Shown one piece after another: positions 1-6,771 of a stretch of 9,820 nucleotides of DNA. The stretch lies in NCBI GenBank assembly GCA_021808985.1, contig JAKBAQ010000095.1, forward strand, positions 1 to 9,820, written 5' to 3'. The translations under genes and the position numbers were made by a program. The DNA is from Pseudomonadota bacterium. GTDB taxonomy: Bacteria > Pseudomonadota > Alphaproteobacteria > Acetobacterales > Acetobacteraceae. Positions within the stretch are counted from its first letter, which is position 1. Every line of letters starts with the position of its first letter. The notes below the pieces were generated by a model, which did no database searches, had not been told where the DNA came from, and worked only from the letters and a program-made list of their open reading frames with translations.

Positions 1-2673
1 CACGCCATGGATTACGGCACCGACGAGCTGATCGAGATCGGCTGGAACATCTACCAGGTGCAGCTGGGCGCCGGCGTCTGGCCCATTTCCGCGCCGCTCA
101 CGCGGGTGGCCAGGCCCGCCGGGGCGCGGGTGCTGGAAATTGGCGGGGCCTACGGTTTCGGGCTGGATTTTTCGCAGCGCGCGCGCGGCTGGCGGGGCGA
201 GGGGTACGATCCATCGCCCCTCTCCGCCTTCGGCGCGCGCGAGCTGGGGCTGGACATCCGCCAGCGCTACTTCACCCCGGCCGAGCTGCCCGAGGGGCCG
301 TGGGACGTGGCGATCGCCACCGAGGTGCTGGAGCATTTGGAACGGCCGCCGGAATTTCTGGCGCTCATGCGCGCGGCGCTGGGGGAGGGGGGCATTCTGG
401 TGCTCACCACGCCCGATGGTGAGGCCATCACCCCGGCGCTGGAGCCGGGCGTGTTGCTGCCGCTGCTCTCGCCGGGCGCGCATCTGGTGCTGCAGACCAA
501 AACCAGCCTGGAGCACGCGCTGCGCGCCGCGGGGTTCGCGCATGTCATCATATTGCGTGAGGGCATGACCCTGGCCGCCTATGCCAGCGCCGCGCCGTTC
601 GCCCTGGTGGACGACCCCGCCGCCGGGCGGGCGATGTACCGGCATTATCTGGTGGAACGCGGCCAGACCGCCGCGCCAGGCAGCGATCTGTGTTTTGGCT
701 TCGCCGGGCGCGCCTTGTTCGAAGCCGCGAATGACGGCGACGCGGCGGCGGCGCAGGCCGCGTGGGAGATATTGCTGCCCGCGGCGCGCGCGCGCTTCGG
801 GCTGGAGCTGGCCAGCCTGACCGCCCTGCCCGAAGGTGCTGGCGATGCCAGCCTGGCCGGGCTGGCGCGGCTCATGCCGCTGGGCCTGGGGATGATTTTA
901 TTCGGCCGCGCCATGCAGCTGCTGAGCCAGGACACCGACCGCGCCAGCCTTTTGCCGCTGCTGCGCCTCGCCGGGGCGGCGGTGGAAGCGTTGCAGCGCG
1001 CGCTGGCGAAACGCTCGCTCACCGATGGCCTTTCCGCCAGCATCGGCGGCATTATCGCGGGCGAGATTCTGCTCTGCCAGGCCGAGGCGGGCGAGCCCGC
1101 CAGCGCCGCCGGGCTGATTGCGCGCGCCGATGTGGTGGATGGCTGGCGCGGCTTCGTCGCATTGGTCAATGCCGGGGCGCTGGCGGCGGCGGGTGAGCTG
1201 AAGGCGGCGCTGCTGGCCGACATGCCGCACCCGGCGCTGCCCGATGACCTGTGCCGCAACGCGCTGCTCAGCCTCGCCAATTTCGTGCTGGCGCCGGGCG
1301 GGGAGACGATGCTCGCGTTTGAATATGCGCGGGCGCTGGGCGAGGGGGGCGATGCGATCATGCTCCAGGCCTTCACCCGGCTGGTGAACGCCTCGCGCTA
1401 TGCCGAGGCGCATGAGACGGCGGCGCGCCACGGCATCGCTGCCCTGGCCGCCCGCGCGGCGGGGCAAAAAACTGGCCGCGACGCGCAACTGGCGCTGATC
1501 GTGCTGGACCTTACGGCCGGCGACCCGGCGGATGTTCCAGCCCGCCTGGCGGGGTTGGCGCTAGACCCGGCGCGGCACGGCGCGCTGCTGCTGGAAGCCT
1601 TTATCCGGCTGGCCAATGCCTCGCGTTTTGATGAAGCGCTGGCCTTTGCCGCGCGGTATGATGTGGCGGCGCTGGCGCGCGCCGCTGACGGGGCGGCGGC
1701 AAGCAACGCCGCCATCGCGCTCGCGGTGATGGACCTTGCGGTAGGCGACCCCGCGCTGGTGCCGGGGCGCTTCGCCAGCACCGAGGTGGAAGCCGCCCGC
1801 CGCGTGCCCCTGCTGCTGGGCGCCTATACCGGGCTGGTGAACACCGCGCGCCATGATGAAGCCGAGGCGCTGGCGGCGGCGGCGCCCTGCTTCGCCGATC
1901 TGGACAGCCTGGCCGGCCAGGCGGCCGATGACGCGCGCCTGGCCCGCGTGATGCTGGACCTGCACCGCGCCCGCACCCAGGAGGCGGTTGCGCGCATCCA
2001 GCACCTGGAGGCGCGCGGCGCGGACCCGGCGGTGCTCGGCCCGCTGCTGGTGGATGGCTTCGTGCGCCTGGTCAATGAGGAGCAGTTCGCCCAGGCGCGG
2101 GCGCTTGGCCGCGCGGTGGAGCACCGGCTCGCCGCCTGCCCGCCGGCGCTGCGCCATGATGCGATGGCCGCGCTGCTGATGCTGGAGATGCGGCAGGGCG
2201 AGGGCACGCGCATCGTGCAGCGGCTGGAGGAGATCGTGAGCAGCGGGCTGGACGAGGCGCGCGCCGAGGCGCTGACCCTCGGCGCCTTCGTCACCCTGGT
2301 CAATGCCGGAGATTTCGCCAATGCCCGGCTGCTGCTGCATCTGGTCAACCCCTTGCTGCCAAGGCTGCGCCCCGCCGATGACGAAGCCGCCCGCAACGCG
2401 CTGTTCGCGGCGGGCATGCTGTTCCTGCACCAGCGCGAGGACTGGCGCCGCGCCGCCGCGCTGTTCGCCCGCCTGCGCGATTCGCTGGCCCGCCTGCACC
2501 CGCCGGGTGCCGCACCCGGCCCGCTATTCTGGCCGGCACTGCGCGGTGAGATCATCGTGCTCAACCATTTGCAGCGCGGCGATGAGGCGATGGCCCTGCT
2601 GCGGAGCTTCAACGGGATATATCCCGACGCGCCGGACGACCTGCGCCAACAGCTTGAGGACTCAAGGCCATGA
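1..2673 (+). CDS. SAM-dependent methyltransferase fused to a long helical repeat region (5' end probably outside window)
   Basis: Residues are numbered from the first ATG, at base 7. The frame is already open at base 1, so this ATG is probably internal and the gene 5'-partial. Residues about 15-200 form a class I (Rossmann) methyltransferase: the SAM-binding motif VLEIGGAYG at 42-50, an acidic stretch EVLEHLERP at 106-114 typical of Methyltransf_11/23-type enzymes, and GILVLTTPDG at about 129-138. The methylated substrate cannot be read from sequence. From about residue 380 to 830 the protein is Ala/Leu-rich and helical, with six degenerate units of 73-78 residues. Each opens with a motif like AFxRLVNAxRxxEA, at residues 382, 455, 531, 606, 684 and 760. 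The units resemble TPR/HEAT-type solenoids, but I do not recognise the family. The stop overlaps the next start by ATGA, so it is probably translationally coupled to the RgpF-type gene. I infer a role in modifying a surface glycan. The methyltransferase fold is secure; the biological role is not. Confidence 0.85.
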   Translation, partial: HAMDYGTDELIEIGWNIYQVQLGAGVWPISAPLTRVARPAGARVLEIGGAYGFGLDFSQRARGWRGEGYDPSPLSAFGARELGLDIRQRYFTPAELPEGPWDVAIATEVLEHLERPPEFLALMRAALGEGGILVLTTPDGEAITPALEPGVLLPLLSPGAHLVLQTKTSLEHALRAAGFAHVIILREGMTLAAYASAAPFALVDDPAAGRAMYRHYLVERGQTAAPGSDLCFGFAGRALFEAANDGDAAAAQAAWEILLPAARARFGLELASLTALPEGAGDASLAGLARLMPLGLGMILFGRAMQLLSQDTDRASLLPLLRLAGAAVEALQRALAKRSLTDGLSASIGGIIAGEILLCQAEAGEPASAAGLIARADVVDGWRGFVALVNAGALAAAGELKAALLADMPHPALPDDLCRNALLSLANFVLAPGGETMLAFEYARALGEGGDAIMLQAFTRLVNASRYAEAHETAARHGIAALAARAAGQKTGRDAQLALIVLDLTAGDPADVPARLAGLALDPARHGALLLEAFIRLANASRFDEALAFAARYDVAALARAADGAAASNAAIALAVMDLAVGDPALVPGRFASTEVEAARRVPLLLGAYTGLVNTARHDEAEALAAAAPCFADLDSLAGQAADDARLARVMLDLHRARTQEAVARIQHLEARGADPAVLGPLLVDGFVRLVNEEQFAQARALGRAVEHRLAACPPALRHDAMAALLMLEMRQGEGTRIVQRLEEIVSSGLDEARAEALTLGAFVTLVNAGDFANARLLLHLVNPLLPRLRPADDEAARNALFAAGMLFLHQREDWRRAAALFARLRDSLARLHPPGAAPGPLFWPALRGEIIVLNHLQRGDEAMALLRSFNGIYPDAPDDLRQQLEDSRP
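1150..2400 (+). repeat. Six degenerate ~76-residue protein repeats in the methyltransferase fusion
   Basis: The encoded units begin at bases 1150, 1369, 1597, 1822, 2056 and 2284 with GFVALVNAG, AFTRLVNAS, AFIRLANAS, AYTGLVNTA, GFVRLVNEE and AFVTLVNAG. Spacing is 73, 76, 75, 78 and 76 residues. Several units carry a second submotif about 40 residues later, such as ALIVLDLTAGDPADVPARL or AIALAVMDLAVGDPALVPGR. This suggests that each unit holds two helical hairpins. Conservation is at protein level; the DNA copies are diverged, so these are old repeats rather than a recent tandem duplication. The positions are read directly; the solenoid interpretation is inferred. Confidence 0.75.
2656..2660 (+). 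promoter_or_regulatory. Shine-Dalgarno for the RgpF-type gene
   Basis: GAGGA lies 9 nt before the ATG at 2670, inside the end of the upstream coding region. It supports that start and independent ribosome loading in addition to coupling through the ATGA overlap. Confidence 0.5.
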
Positions 2674-3719
2674 TCGTTTATCTGAAGAAGCAGATTCGCG
2701 CGTTTCTCGTGCTCTGCAAATGGTACACGCTGGTCCCCCTGGCCCGGCTGATGGGCCGCCTGCGCAGCCCGCGGCAGATTCTGCGGGTCTGGCCGGAGGG
2801 TGAGGTCTCGCTCGGGCCGAAGGTCGTGCTTTTCATGCATTATGACGGGCGCGGCGCGGTGCGCGCGCAGCTGCTCGACTATATGCGCGAGCTGCGCGCC
2901 GCCGGGCGCGATGTGGTGTTCGTCAGCAATGCCGGCAAGCTCACCCCCGCCGCCCTGGCGGCGCTGCGCGAGATCTGCGCGGTGGTGATCCTGCGGCGCA
3001 ATATCGGCTATGATTTCGGCGCCTGGCGCGATGCGGTGGATTATCTCGGCCTGCCGCGCGCGGGCACCGAGGAGGTGATCCTCGCCAATGACAGCGTGTT
3101 CGGCCCGCTCACCCCGCTGGGTGACGTGCTGCGCCGCCTCAACTACGAGAAGGCCGACATATGGGGCCTCACCGAGAGCTGGCAGGTGCGCTACCATCTG
3201 CAATCATTCTTCCTGGCCTTCGGCGCGGCGGCGCTGCGCGCCCCGGCGTGGCAAAAATTCTGGCGCGCCGTGCGCCCGGTGCCGATGAAGTTCTACATCG
3301 TGAATGCCTATGAGGTGGGCATCACCCAGGCGATGGTGAAAGGCGGGCTGCGCTGCGCCGCGCTCTGGCCGTATGAGAAGCTGATCAAGCTGGTCAACCG
3401 CGAGGAGCTGGAAAAGCTGATCCTGGCCGAGGAGAGCGAGATCGGCAAGGCCGACCCGATCCAGATCACCCGCAAGCTCCAGGTGCTGCGCATCCGCGAC
3501 GGCGTGGCCCGGCGCGTGGCGCTCAACCCCACCTCGGATTTATGGCGCCAGCTGCTGCTCACGGGCTTTCCCTTCATCAAGCGCGAGCTGCTGCGCGACA
3601 ATCCCTCCAAGGTCGAGGATCTGGGCGACTGGGCGGAGGTGGTGCGCGAGAGCCTGGCCGCCGACCCGGAGCCGATTTTGCAAGACCTGCGCACCATGCT
3701 GAAGGGCGGTGCGCCCTGA
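2670..3719 (+). CDS. Rhamnan synthesis F family protein (RgpF-type)
   Basis: This 349-residue protein matches the rhamnan synthesis F family, named for streptococcal RgpF and found in many polysaccharide and O-antigen clusters, where members act in rhamnose-glycan assembly. Recognisable family signatures are RRNIGYDFGAWRDA (N111 to W119), the ANDSVFGPL block (N140-P146), DIWGLTES at about 168-175 and HLQSFFLAFG starting at H176. A YEVGITQAMVKGG stretch follows, similar to the C-terminal family segment. There is no obvious signal peptide; the N-terminus is basic (LKKQIR) and then hydrophobic, so peripheral membrane association is possible. The start ATG overlaps the upstream stop by ATGA and has a GAGGA 9 nt upstream. 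With the preceding methyltransferase it suggests synthesis and capping or modification of a surface glycan. The sugar specificity cannot be inferred; the family need not act on rhamnose outside streptococci. Confidence 0.88.
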   Translation: MIVYLKKQIRAFLVLCKWYTLVPLARLMGRLRSPRQILRVWPEGEVSLGPKVVLFMHYDGRGAVRAQLLDYMRELRAAGRDVVFVSNAGKLTPAALAALREICAVVILRRNIGYDFGAWRDAVDYLGLPRAGTEEVILANDSVFGPLTPLGDVLRRLNYEKADIWGLTESWQVRYHLQSFFLAFGAAALRAPAWQKFWRAVRPVPMKFYIVNAYEVGITQAMVKGGLRCAALWPYEKLIKLVNREELEKLILAEESEIGKADPIQITRKLQVLRIRDGVARRVALNPTSDLWRQLLLTGFPFIKRELLRDNPSKVEDLGDWAEVVRESLAADPEPILQDLRTMLKGGAP

Positions 3720-3724
3720 TCCGC

Positions 3725-4480
3725 ATGGTGCTGCGCGTGGTGCTGATCGGGCTGTGGACGCTGCTCTGCATGCCGGTGCAGGCGCTGCTGCTGCTGCTGC
3801 CCGGGCGCGGCAAGGTGGGCTTCGCGCGGCTATACTGGCGGGGGGTGGCGCGCGTGCTCGGGCTGCGGCTGCGGGTGGTGGGCGCGCTGTGCACGCACCG
3901 GCCGTGCCTGTTCATCGCCAACCATTGCTCCTGGCTCGATATCGTGGCGCTGGGCAGCGTGCTGCCGGGCTGCTTCGTCGCCAAGGGCGAGATCGGGCGC
4001 TGGCCGTTCATCAGCTGGGTCGCGCGGCTGGGCCGCACCGTGTTCGTCTCGCGCAACCGCACCAACGTGGCGCGCGAGCAGGGCGAGCTGGCGGCGCGGC
4101 TGAACGCGGGGGATGGGATCATCCTGTTCCCCGAGGGCACCACCTCCGACGGCAACCGGATTCTGCCCTTCGCCTCGTCGTTTTTCGTGCTGGCGGACGC
4201 CGCCGCCAAACCCTGCGTGCAGCCGGTGACCCTGGTTTACGACCGGCTGGACGGCCTGCCGGTGATGCGCGCGGACCGCCCGGAGATCGCCTGGTATGGC
4301 GATATGGACCTGGCGGCGCATTTCAACCGGATCGGCCGCCGCCGCCGCCTGCATGCGAGCATCGTGCTGGATGAGCCGATCCCGCCCGGAACCTTCCCCA
4401 ACCGCAAGGCGTTCGCCGCCGCGCTGGAGGCGCGCATCGCGCATAACGCGGCGGCGCTCAGACAAGGATATCTGCCATGA
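3725..4480 (+). CDS. plsC: 1-acyl-sn-glycerol-3-phosphate acyltransferase (PlsC family)
   Basis: The 251-residue protein is a PlsC-type acyltransferase, which transfers a fatty acyl group to lysophosphatidic acid to make phosphatidic acid at the inner membrane. Residues 1 to about 28 are a hydrophobic membrane anchor (VVLIGLWTLL... QALLLLLPG). The catalytic motif I, NHCSWLD, gives the H-x4-D pair H67 and D72. Motif III, FPEGTTS at 135-141, binds the glycerol phosphate. Length and layout are typical. I chose ATG 3725 because the membrane segment begins right after it. The same open frame extends back to an ATG at 3542, but that extension lies wholly inside the upstream gene and is Arg/Gly/Ala-rich shadow sequence. 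The start is 5 nt after the preceding stop with only a distant AAGGG, so coupling is likely. Lipid substrate preference (lysophosphatidate or another acyl acceptor such as ornithine lipid) cannot be distinguished here. Confidence 0.9.
   Translation: MVLRVVLIGLWTLLCMPVQALLLLLPGRGKVGFARLYWRGVARVLGLRLRVVGALCTHRPCLFIANHCSWLDIVALGSVLPGCFVAKGEIGRWPFISWVARLGRTVFVSRNRTNVAREQGELAARLNAGDGIILFPEGTTSDGNRILPFASSFFVLADAAAKPCVQPVTLVYDRLDGLPVMRADRPEIAWYGDMDLAAHFNRIGRRRRLHASIVLDEPIPPGTFPNRKAFAAALEARIAHNAAALRQGYLP
4464..4469 (+). promoter_or_regulatory. Shine-Dalgarno for trhO
   Basis: AAGGAT lies 7 nt before the ATG at 4477 and decides for that start. A second in-frame ATG follows immediately at 4480. Confidence 0.5.
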
Positions 4481-5223
4481 TGAACAAGGTGGCCGCGCTC
4501 TATCAGTTCCTGCGGCTGGAACAGCCGGCGGCGGTGCGCGCGGAGTTCCAGGCCGCCTGCGCGGCGCTGGGCATTTTCGGCACCATCCTGGTCAGCCCGG
4601 AGGGGATCAACGGCACCATCGCGGGCAGCCCGCAGGCGATTGACGCGTTCGTGGCCCGCCTGCGGGCCCCAACCGCAGAGCGCCCGGCGTTTGAGCGGCT
4701 GGAGCTGAAGTTTTCCACCGCCGGCGCCGCGCATTTTGACCGGCTGAAGATCAAGCTCAAGCGCGAGATCATCACCTTTGGCCGCAGCGTGGACGCAACC
4801 ACGCGGCTTGGCCAGTATGTGGCGCCGGATGAGTGGAACGCCCTGCTCGACGACCCCGAGGTGCTGCTGCTCGATACCCGCAACGGATTCGAGGTTGAAT
4901 TCGGCACGTTCGAGGGGGCGATCGACCCGGGGCTGACCAGTTTCAGCGGTTTCAAGGATTTCGTGACGGCGCGGCTGGCCGATGCGAAGCACCGGAAGAT
5001 CGCGATGTTCTGCACCGGCGGCATCCGCTGCGAGAAGGCCAGCGCCTTCATGCTGGAGGCCGGATTTGAGCGGGTTTTCCAGCTTCAGGGCGGAATTTTG
5101 CGGTATCTGGAAGAGGTGCCGCAGGCGCAGAGCAAGTGGCGCGGCGCGTGCTTCGTGTTCGACCAGCGGGTGGCGCTGGAGCATGGGCTGCGCATCAGAG
5201 ATAGTTTTGGAAGGTCGGATTGA
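4477..5223 (+). CDS. trhO: tRNA uridine(34) hydroxylase / rhodanese-domain protein (TrhO/YceA family)
   Basis: The 248-residue protein matches the YceA/UPF0176 family. TrhO makes 5-hydroxyuridine at the wobble position of certain tRNAs, an oxygen-dependent route to ho5U/cmo5U. The N-terminal half has family signatures such as GTILVSPEGINGTIAGS (about 36-52) and the LKIKLKREIITFG stretch (about 91-103). The C-terminal half is a rhodanese domain, with LLLDTRNGFEVEFGTFEGAI followed by the active-site loop CTGGIRCEKA, catalytic Cys probably C179. It ends shortly after FVFDQRVALEHGL and lacks the Cys-rich C-terminal tail seen in longer members such as the E. coli protein. Short versions of about 250 residues are known in alphaproteobacteria, so this is probably natural. 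The start overlaps the plsC stop by ATGA. A gap of 189 nt then separates it from miaB. Confidence 0.87.
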   Translation: MMNKVAALYQFLRLEQPAAVRAEFQAACAALGIFGTILVSPEGINGTIAGSPQAIDAFVARLRAPTAERPAFERLELKFSTAGAAHFDRLKIKLKREIITFGRSVDATTRLGQYVAPDEWNALLDDPEVLLLDTRNGFEVEFGTFEGAIDPGLTSFSGFKDFVTARLADAKHRKIAMFCTGGIRCEKASAFMLEAGFERVFQLQGGILRYLEEVPQAQSKWRGACFVFDQRVALEHGLRIRDSFGRSD

Positions 5224-5287
5224 CCCGCGAGGTGGGGCAATCCAGCGCCATCGCACTCTAAGTCACGGGATGATCACGCAAATTTCC

Positions 5288-5293
5288 TTGACA
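5288..5293 (+). promoter_or_regulatory. Candidate -35 box (TTGACA) of the miaB operon
   Basis: This is an exact consensus -35 hexamer in the gap upstream of miaB. At the usual 16-18 nt spacing the downstream hexamers (AGCTTC, GCTTCG, CTTCGT) are poor -10 matches, so this is only a candidate. A transcript starting near 5320-5326 would still include the Shine-Dalgarno at 5330. Confidence 0.3.
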
Positions 5294-5329
5294 CGGCGCC
5301 ATGAAACAGAGCTTCGTTATGGTATGCTC

Positions 5330-5336
5330 AGGAGGA
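5330..5336 (+). promoter_or_regulatory. Strong Shine-Dalgarno AGGAGGA serving a short ORF ahead of miaB
   Basis: AGGAGGA is the best Shine-Dalgarno match noticed in the window, 5 nt before the ATG at 5342. It is about 76 nt from the miaB ATG and so cannot serve miaB directly. It fits the 24-codon ORF. miaB has only a weak GGATGGA (5397-5403) of its own. Confidence 0.6.
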
Positions 5337-5341
5337 TTCTC

Positions 5342-5416
5342 ATGGAATTGAGCTTGACCTGCAGGGCTTACCCGCGCTTTTCCGTCCGGCGAAACCGGAT
5401 GGAATTCTGCAAATGA
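5342..5416 (+). CDS. Putative 24-residue leader peptide translationally coupled to miaB
   Basis: This short ORF (starts MELSLTCRAY, ends RMEFCK) follows a near-perfect Shine-Dalgarno at ideal spacing. Its stop overlaps the miaB ATG as ATGA (5413-5416). The miaB frame has no ATG, GTG or TTG between its upstream stop at 5302 and 5413, so the strong ribosome site is not a miaB N-terminal extension. Eight of 24 codons are UNN: TTG twice, TGC twice, TAC, TTT, TCC and TTC. These are the codons read by tRNAs that can carry ms2i6A37, the MiaB product. Codons such as TTG, TTT, AGG and CGA look unlike the CTG/CGC-dominated neighbouring genes. An in-frame ATG at 5324 lies upstream of the ribosome site and is less likely. 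It may be a leader peptide that couples or senses, or a non-functional coincidence. The peptide itself has no recognisable domain. Confidence 0.45.
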   Translation: MELSLTCRAYPRFSVRRNRMEFCK

Positions 5417-6771
5417 ACGCGACGGACCGTAATACCCGTAGATTGCACATCGTGACGCATGGCTGCCAGATGAACGTGTATGATAGCGCGCGCATGGCCG
5501 ACGTGCTGGCGCCCCTGGGCTACACCGCCGTCGACAGCCCCGAGGGCGCGGACATGGTGATCATGAACACATGCCACATCCGCGAGCGGGCGGCGGAGAA
5601 GGTGTTCTCGGCCCTGGGGCGGCTGCGCGACCTGAAGGAAGCCACCGGCAACCGGATGATGATCGCGGTGACCGGCTGCGTGGCCCAGGCGGAGGGGGAT
5701 ATTCTGCTCAAGCGCGCGCCCTATGTGGACATGGTGGTGGGCCCGCAGGCTTATCATCGGCTGCCGGAGCTGATCGCGCAGGTGCATCGCCGCAAGGGCG
5801 CGGTGATCGACACGGATTTTCCGGCCGAGAAGAAGTTTGACTTTCTGCCCGACGCGGCGGCGCCGCAAGGGGTGATCGCGAACCTGACCATCCAGGAAGG
5901 CTGCGACAAATTCTGCTCCTTTTGCGTGGTGCCCTATACGCGCGGGGCGGAAGCCTCGCGCCCGGTGGCGGGCATCGTGGCCGAGGCGCGGCGGATGGTG
6001 GCGCAGGGGACGCGCGAGATCGCCCTGCTGGGCCAGAATGTGAACGCCTACCATGGCGAGGGGCCGGATGGGCGGATATGGAGCCTGGCGCGGCTGCTGG
6101 CTGAGCTGGCGGAGATAGAGGGGCTGAGCCGGCTGCGCTATACCACCTCCCACCCCTCGGACATGACCGAGGAGCTGATTTTAGCGCACCGGGATAATCC
6201 GGCCCTGATGCCGTATTTGCATCTGCCGGTGCAGTCCGGCTCGGACAAGATATTGCGGGCGATGAACCGCAGGCACACCGCCGATGATTTCAGGCGGATC
6301 GTGGCGCGGCTGCGCGAGGTGCGGGCGGATATGGCGTTCACCTCGGATTTCATCATCGGCCACCCCGGCGAGAGCGACGCGGATTTCGCCGCCACCATGG
6401 CGCTGGTGCGCGAGACCGGCTTCGCCCTGGCCTACAGCTTCAACTATTCCCCGCGCCCGGGCACGCCGGCGGCGGGGCTGGAGCAGATCGCCGATGAGGT
6501 GAAAAACGCGCGGCTCTACGAGCTGCAGGCGGAGCTGCGCCGCCAGCAGGATGCCTTCAACGCCGCCACCGTGGGGCTGAATACCCCGGTGCTCTTCACC
6601 GGGCTTGGCCGCCACCCGGGGCAGATTGCCGGGCGCTCGCTTTATGCGCAGCCGGTTGTCGTTGAATCTCCGGTGGAGCTGACCGGCGAAATTCACGCGG
6701 TGAAAATTACCCACGCCAATCCCAACTCTCTTCTCGGCACGTTATTGGACAAGGAGAAAATAGCAGCTTGA
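5413..6771 (+). CDS. miaB: tRNA-2-methylthio-N6-dimethylallyladenosine synthase (MiaB)
   Basis: The 452-residue radical-SAM methylthiotransferase converts i6A37 to ms2i6A37 in tRNAs reading UNN codons, using two [4Fe-4S] clusters. The N-terminal UPF0004 domain carries the auxiliary-cluster cysteines: C18 in THGCQMN, C54 in MNTCHIRE and C89 in TGCVAQ. The radical-SAM triad C-x3-C-x2-C is C164, C168 and C171 in GCDKFCSFCVVPYTRG. Later conserved blocks include LLGQNVNAY, RLRYTTSHP, HLPVQSGSD, RRHTADDFR and the TSDFIIGHPGESD stretch. A C-terminal TRAM domain (about 390-450) ends at NSLLGTL. All six cluster cysteines are present and the length is normal, so it should be active. The distinction from MtaB-type enzymes rests on the CQMN/NTCHIRE motifs. 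It probably depends on coupling to the short upstream ORF and is the first main gene of the miaB-phoH-ybeY-corC operon. Confidence 0.96.
   Translation: MNATDRNTRRLHIVTHGCQMNVYDSARMADVLAPLGYTAVDSPEGADMVIMNTCHIRERAAEKVFSALGRLRDLKEATGNRMMIAVTGCVAQAEGDILLKRAPYVDMVVGPQAYHRLPELIAQVHRRKGAVIDTDFPAEKKFDFLPDAAAPQGVIANLTIQEGCDKFCSFCVVPYTRGAEASRPVAGIVAEARRMVAQGTREIALLGQNVNAYHGEGPDGRIWSLARLLAELAEIEGLSRLRYTTSHPSDMTEELILAHRDNPALMPYLHLPVQSGSDKILRAMNRRHTADDFRRIVARLREVRADMAFTSDFIIGHPGESDADFAATMALVRETGFALAYSFNYSPRPGTPAAGLEQIADEVKNARLYELQAELRRQQDAFNAATVGLNTPVLFTGLGRHPGQIAGRSLYAQPVVVESPVELTGEIHAVKITHANPNSLLGTLLDKEKIAA
6751..6756 (+). promoter_or_regulatory. Shine-Dalgarno that decides the TTG start of phoH
   Basis: AAGGAG lies 11 nt before the TTG at 6768, inside the miaB 3' end. 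The next in-frame ATG is about 85 codons downstream, beyond the conserved N-terminal LTFGDN segment, so TTG is the preferred start. Confidence 0.5.

Larger units (their letters stand above)
5224..5412 (+). promoter_or_regulatory. Intergenic leader region upstream of miaB
   Basis: This is the longest gap between plus-strand genes and is visibly less GC-rich than its neighbours. It contains a consensus -35-like TTGACA at 5288-5293, an extended -10-like TGGTATGCT at 5320-5328 and a strong Shine-Dalgarno AGGAGGA at 5330-5336. It also holds a short ORF (5342-5416) that runs into miaB. The TTGACA and TATGCT boxes are 29 nt apart, too far to pair as a standard sigma-70 promoter, so the exact promoter is unresolved. 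I see no convincing rho-independent terminator for the upstream operon (no GC hairpin followed by a T run), so read-through from trhO is possible. Confidence 0.45.

Noticed and set aside
1824..3203. Long minus-strand open frame of 459 codons opposite the first two genes
   Set aside because: It lies antisense to two well-supported genes and spans their junction. It has low-complexity Ser/Arg/Ala composition without domains. Long antisense frames are expected in DNA this GC-rich.
3542..3724. Upstream extension of plsC to an earlier ATG
   Set aside because: The extra 61 codons lie wholly within the RgpF-type gene and encode an Arg/Gly/Ala-rich stretch unlike any PlsC N-terminus. The membrane anchor begins right after ATG 3725.
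5150..5290. trhO broken by a frameshift that removed a Cys-rich tail
   Set aside because: No other frame downstream of the stop encodes CxxC motifs, and short TrhO-family proteins of about 250 residues are known in alphaproteobacteria.
5320..5328. TGGTATGCT as an extended -10 promoter
   Set aside because: Its transcript would start within or just after the Shine-Dalgarno at 5330-5336, destroying its use. No -35 match lies 16-18 nt upstream; TTGACA is 29 nt away.
5301..5351. Second tiny ORF (MKQSFVMVCSGG...) in the gap upstream of miaB
   Set aside because: It has no Shine-Dalgarno before its ATG and overlaps the ribosome site of the better-supported ORF at 5342. It could be chance.
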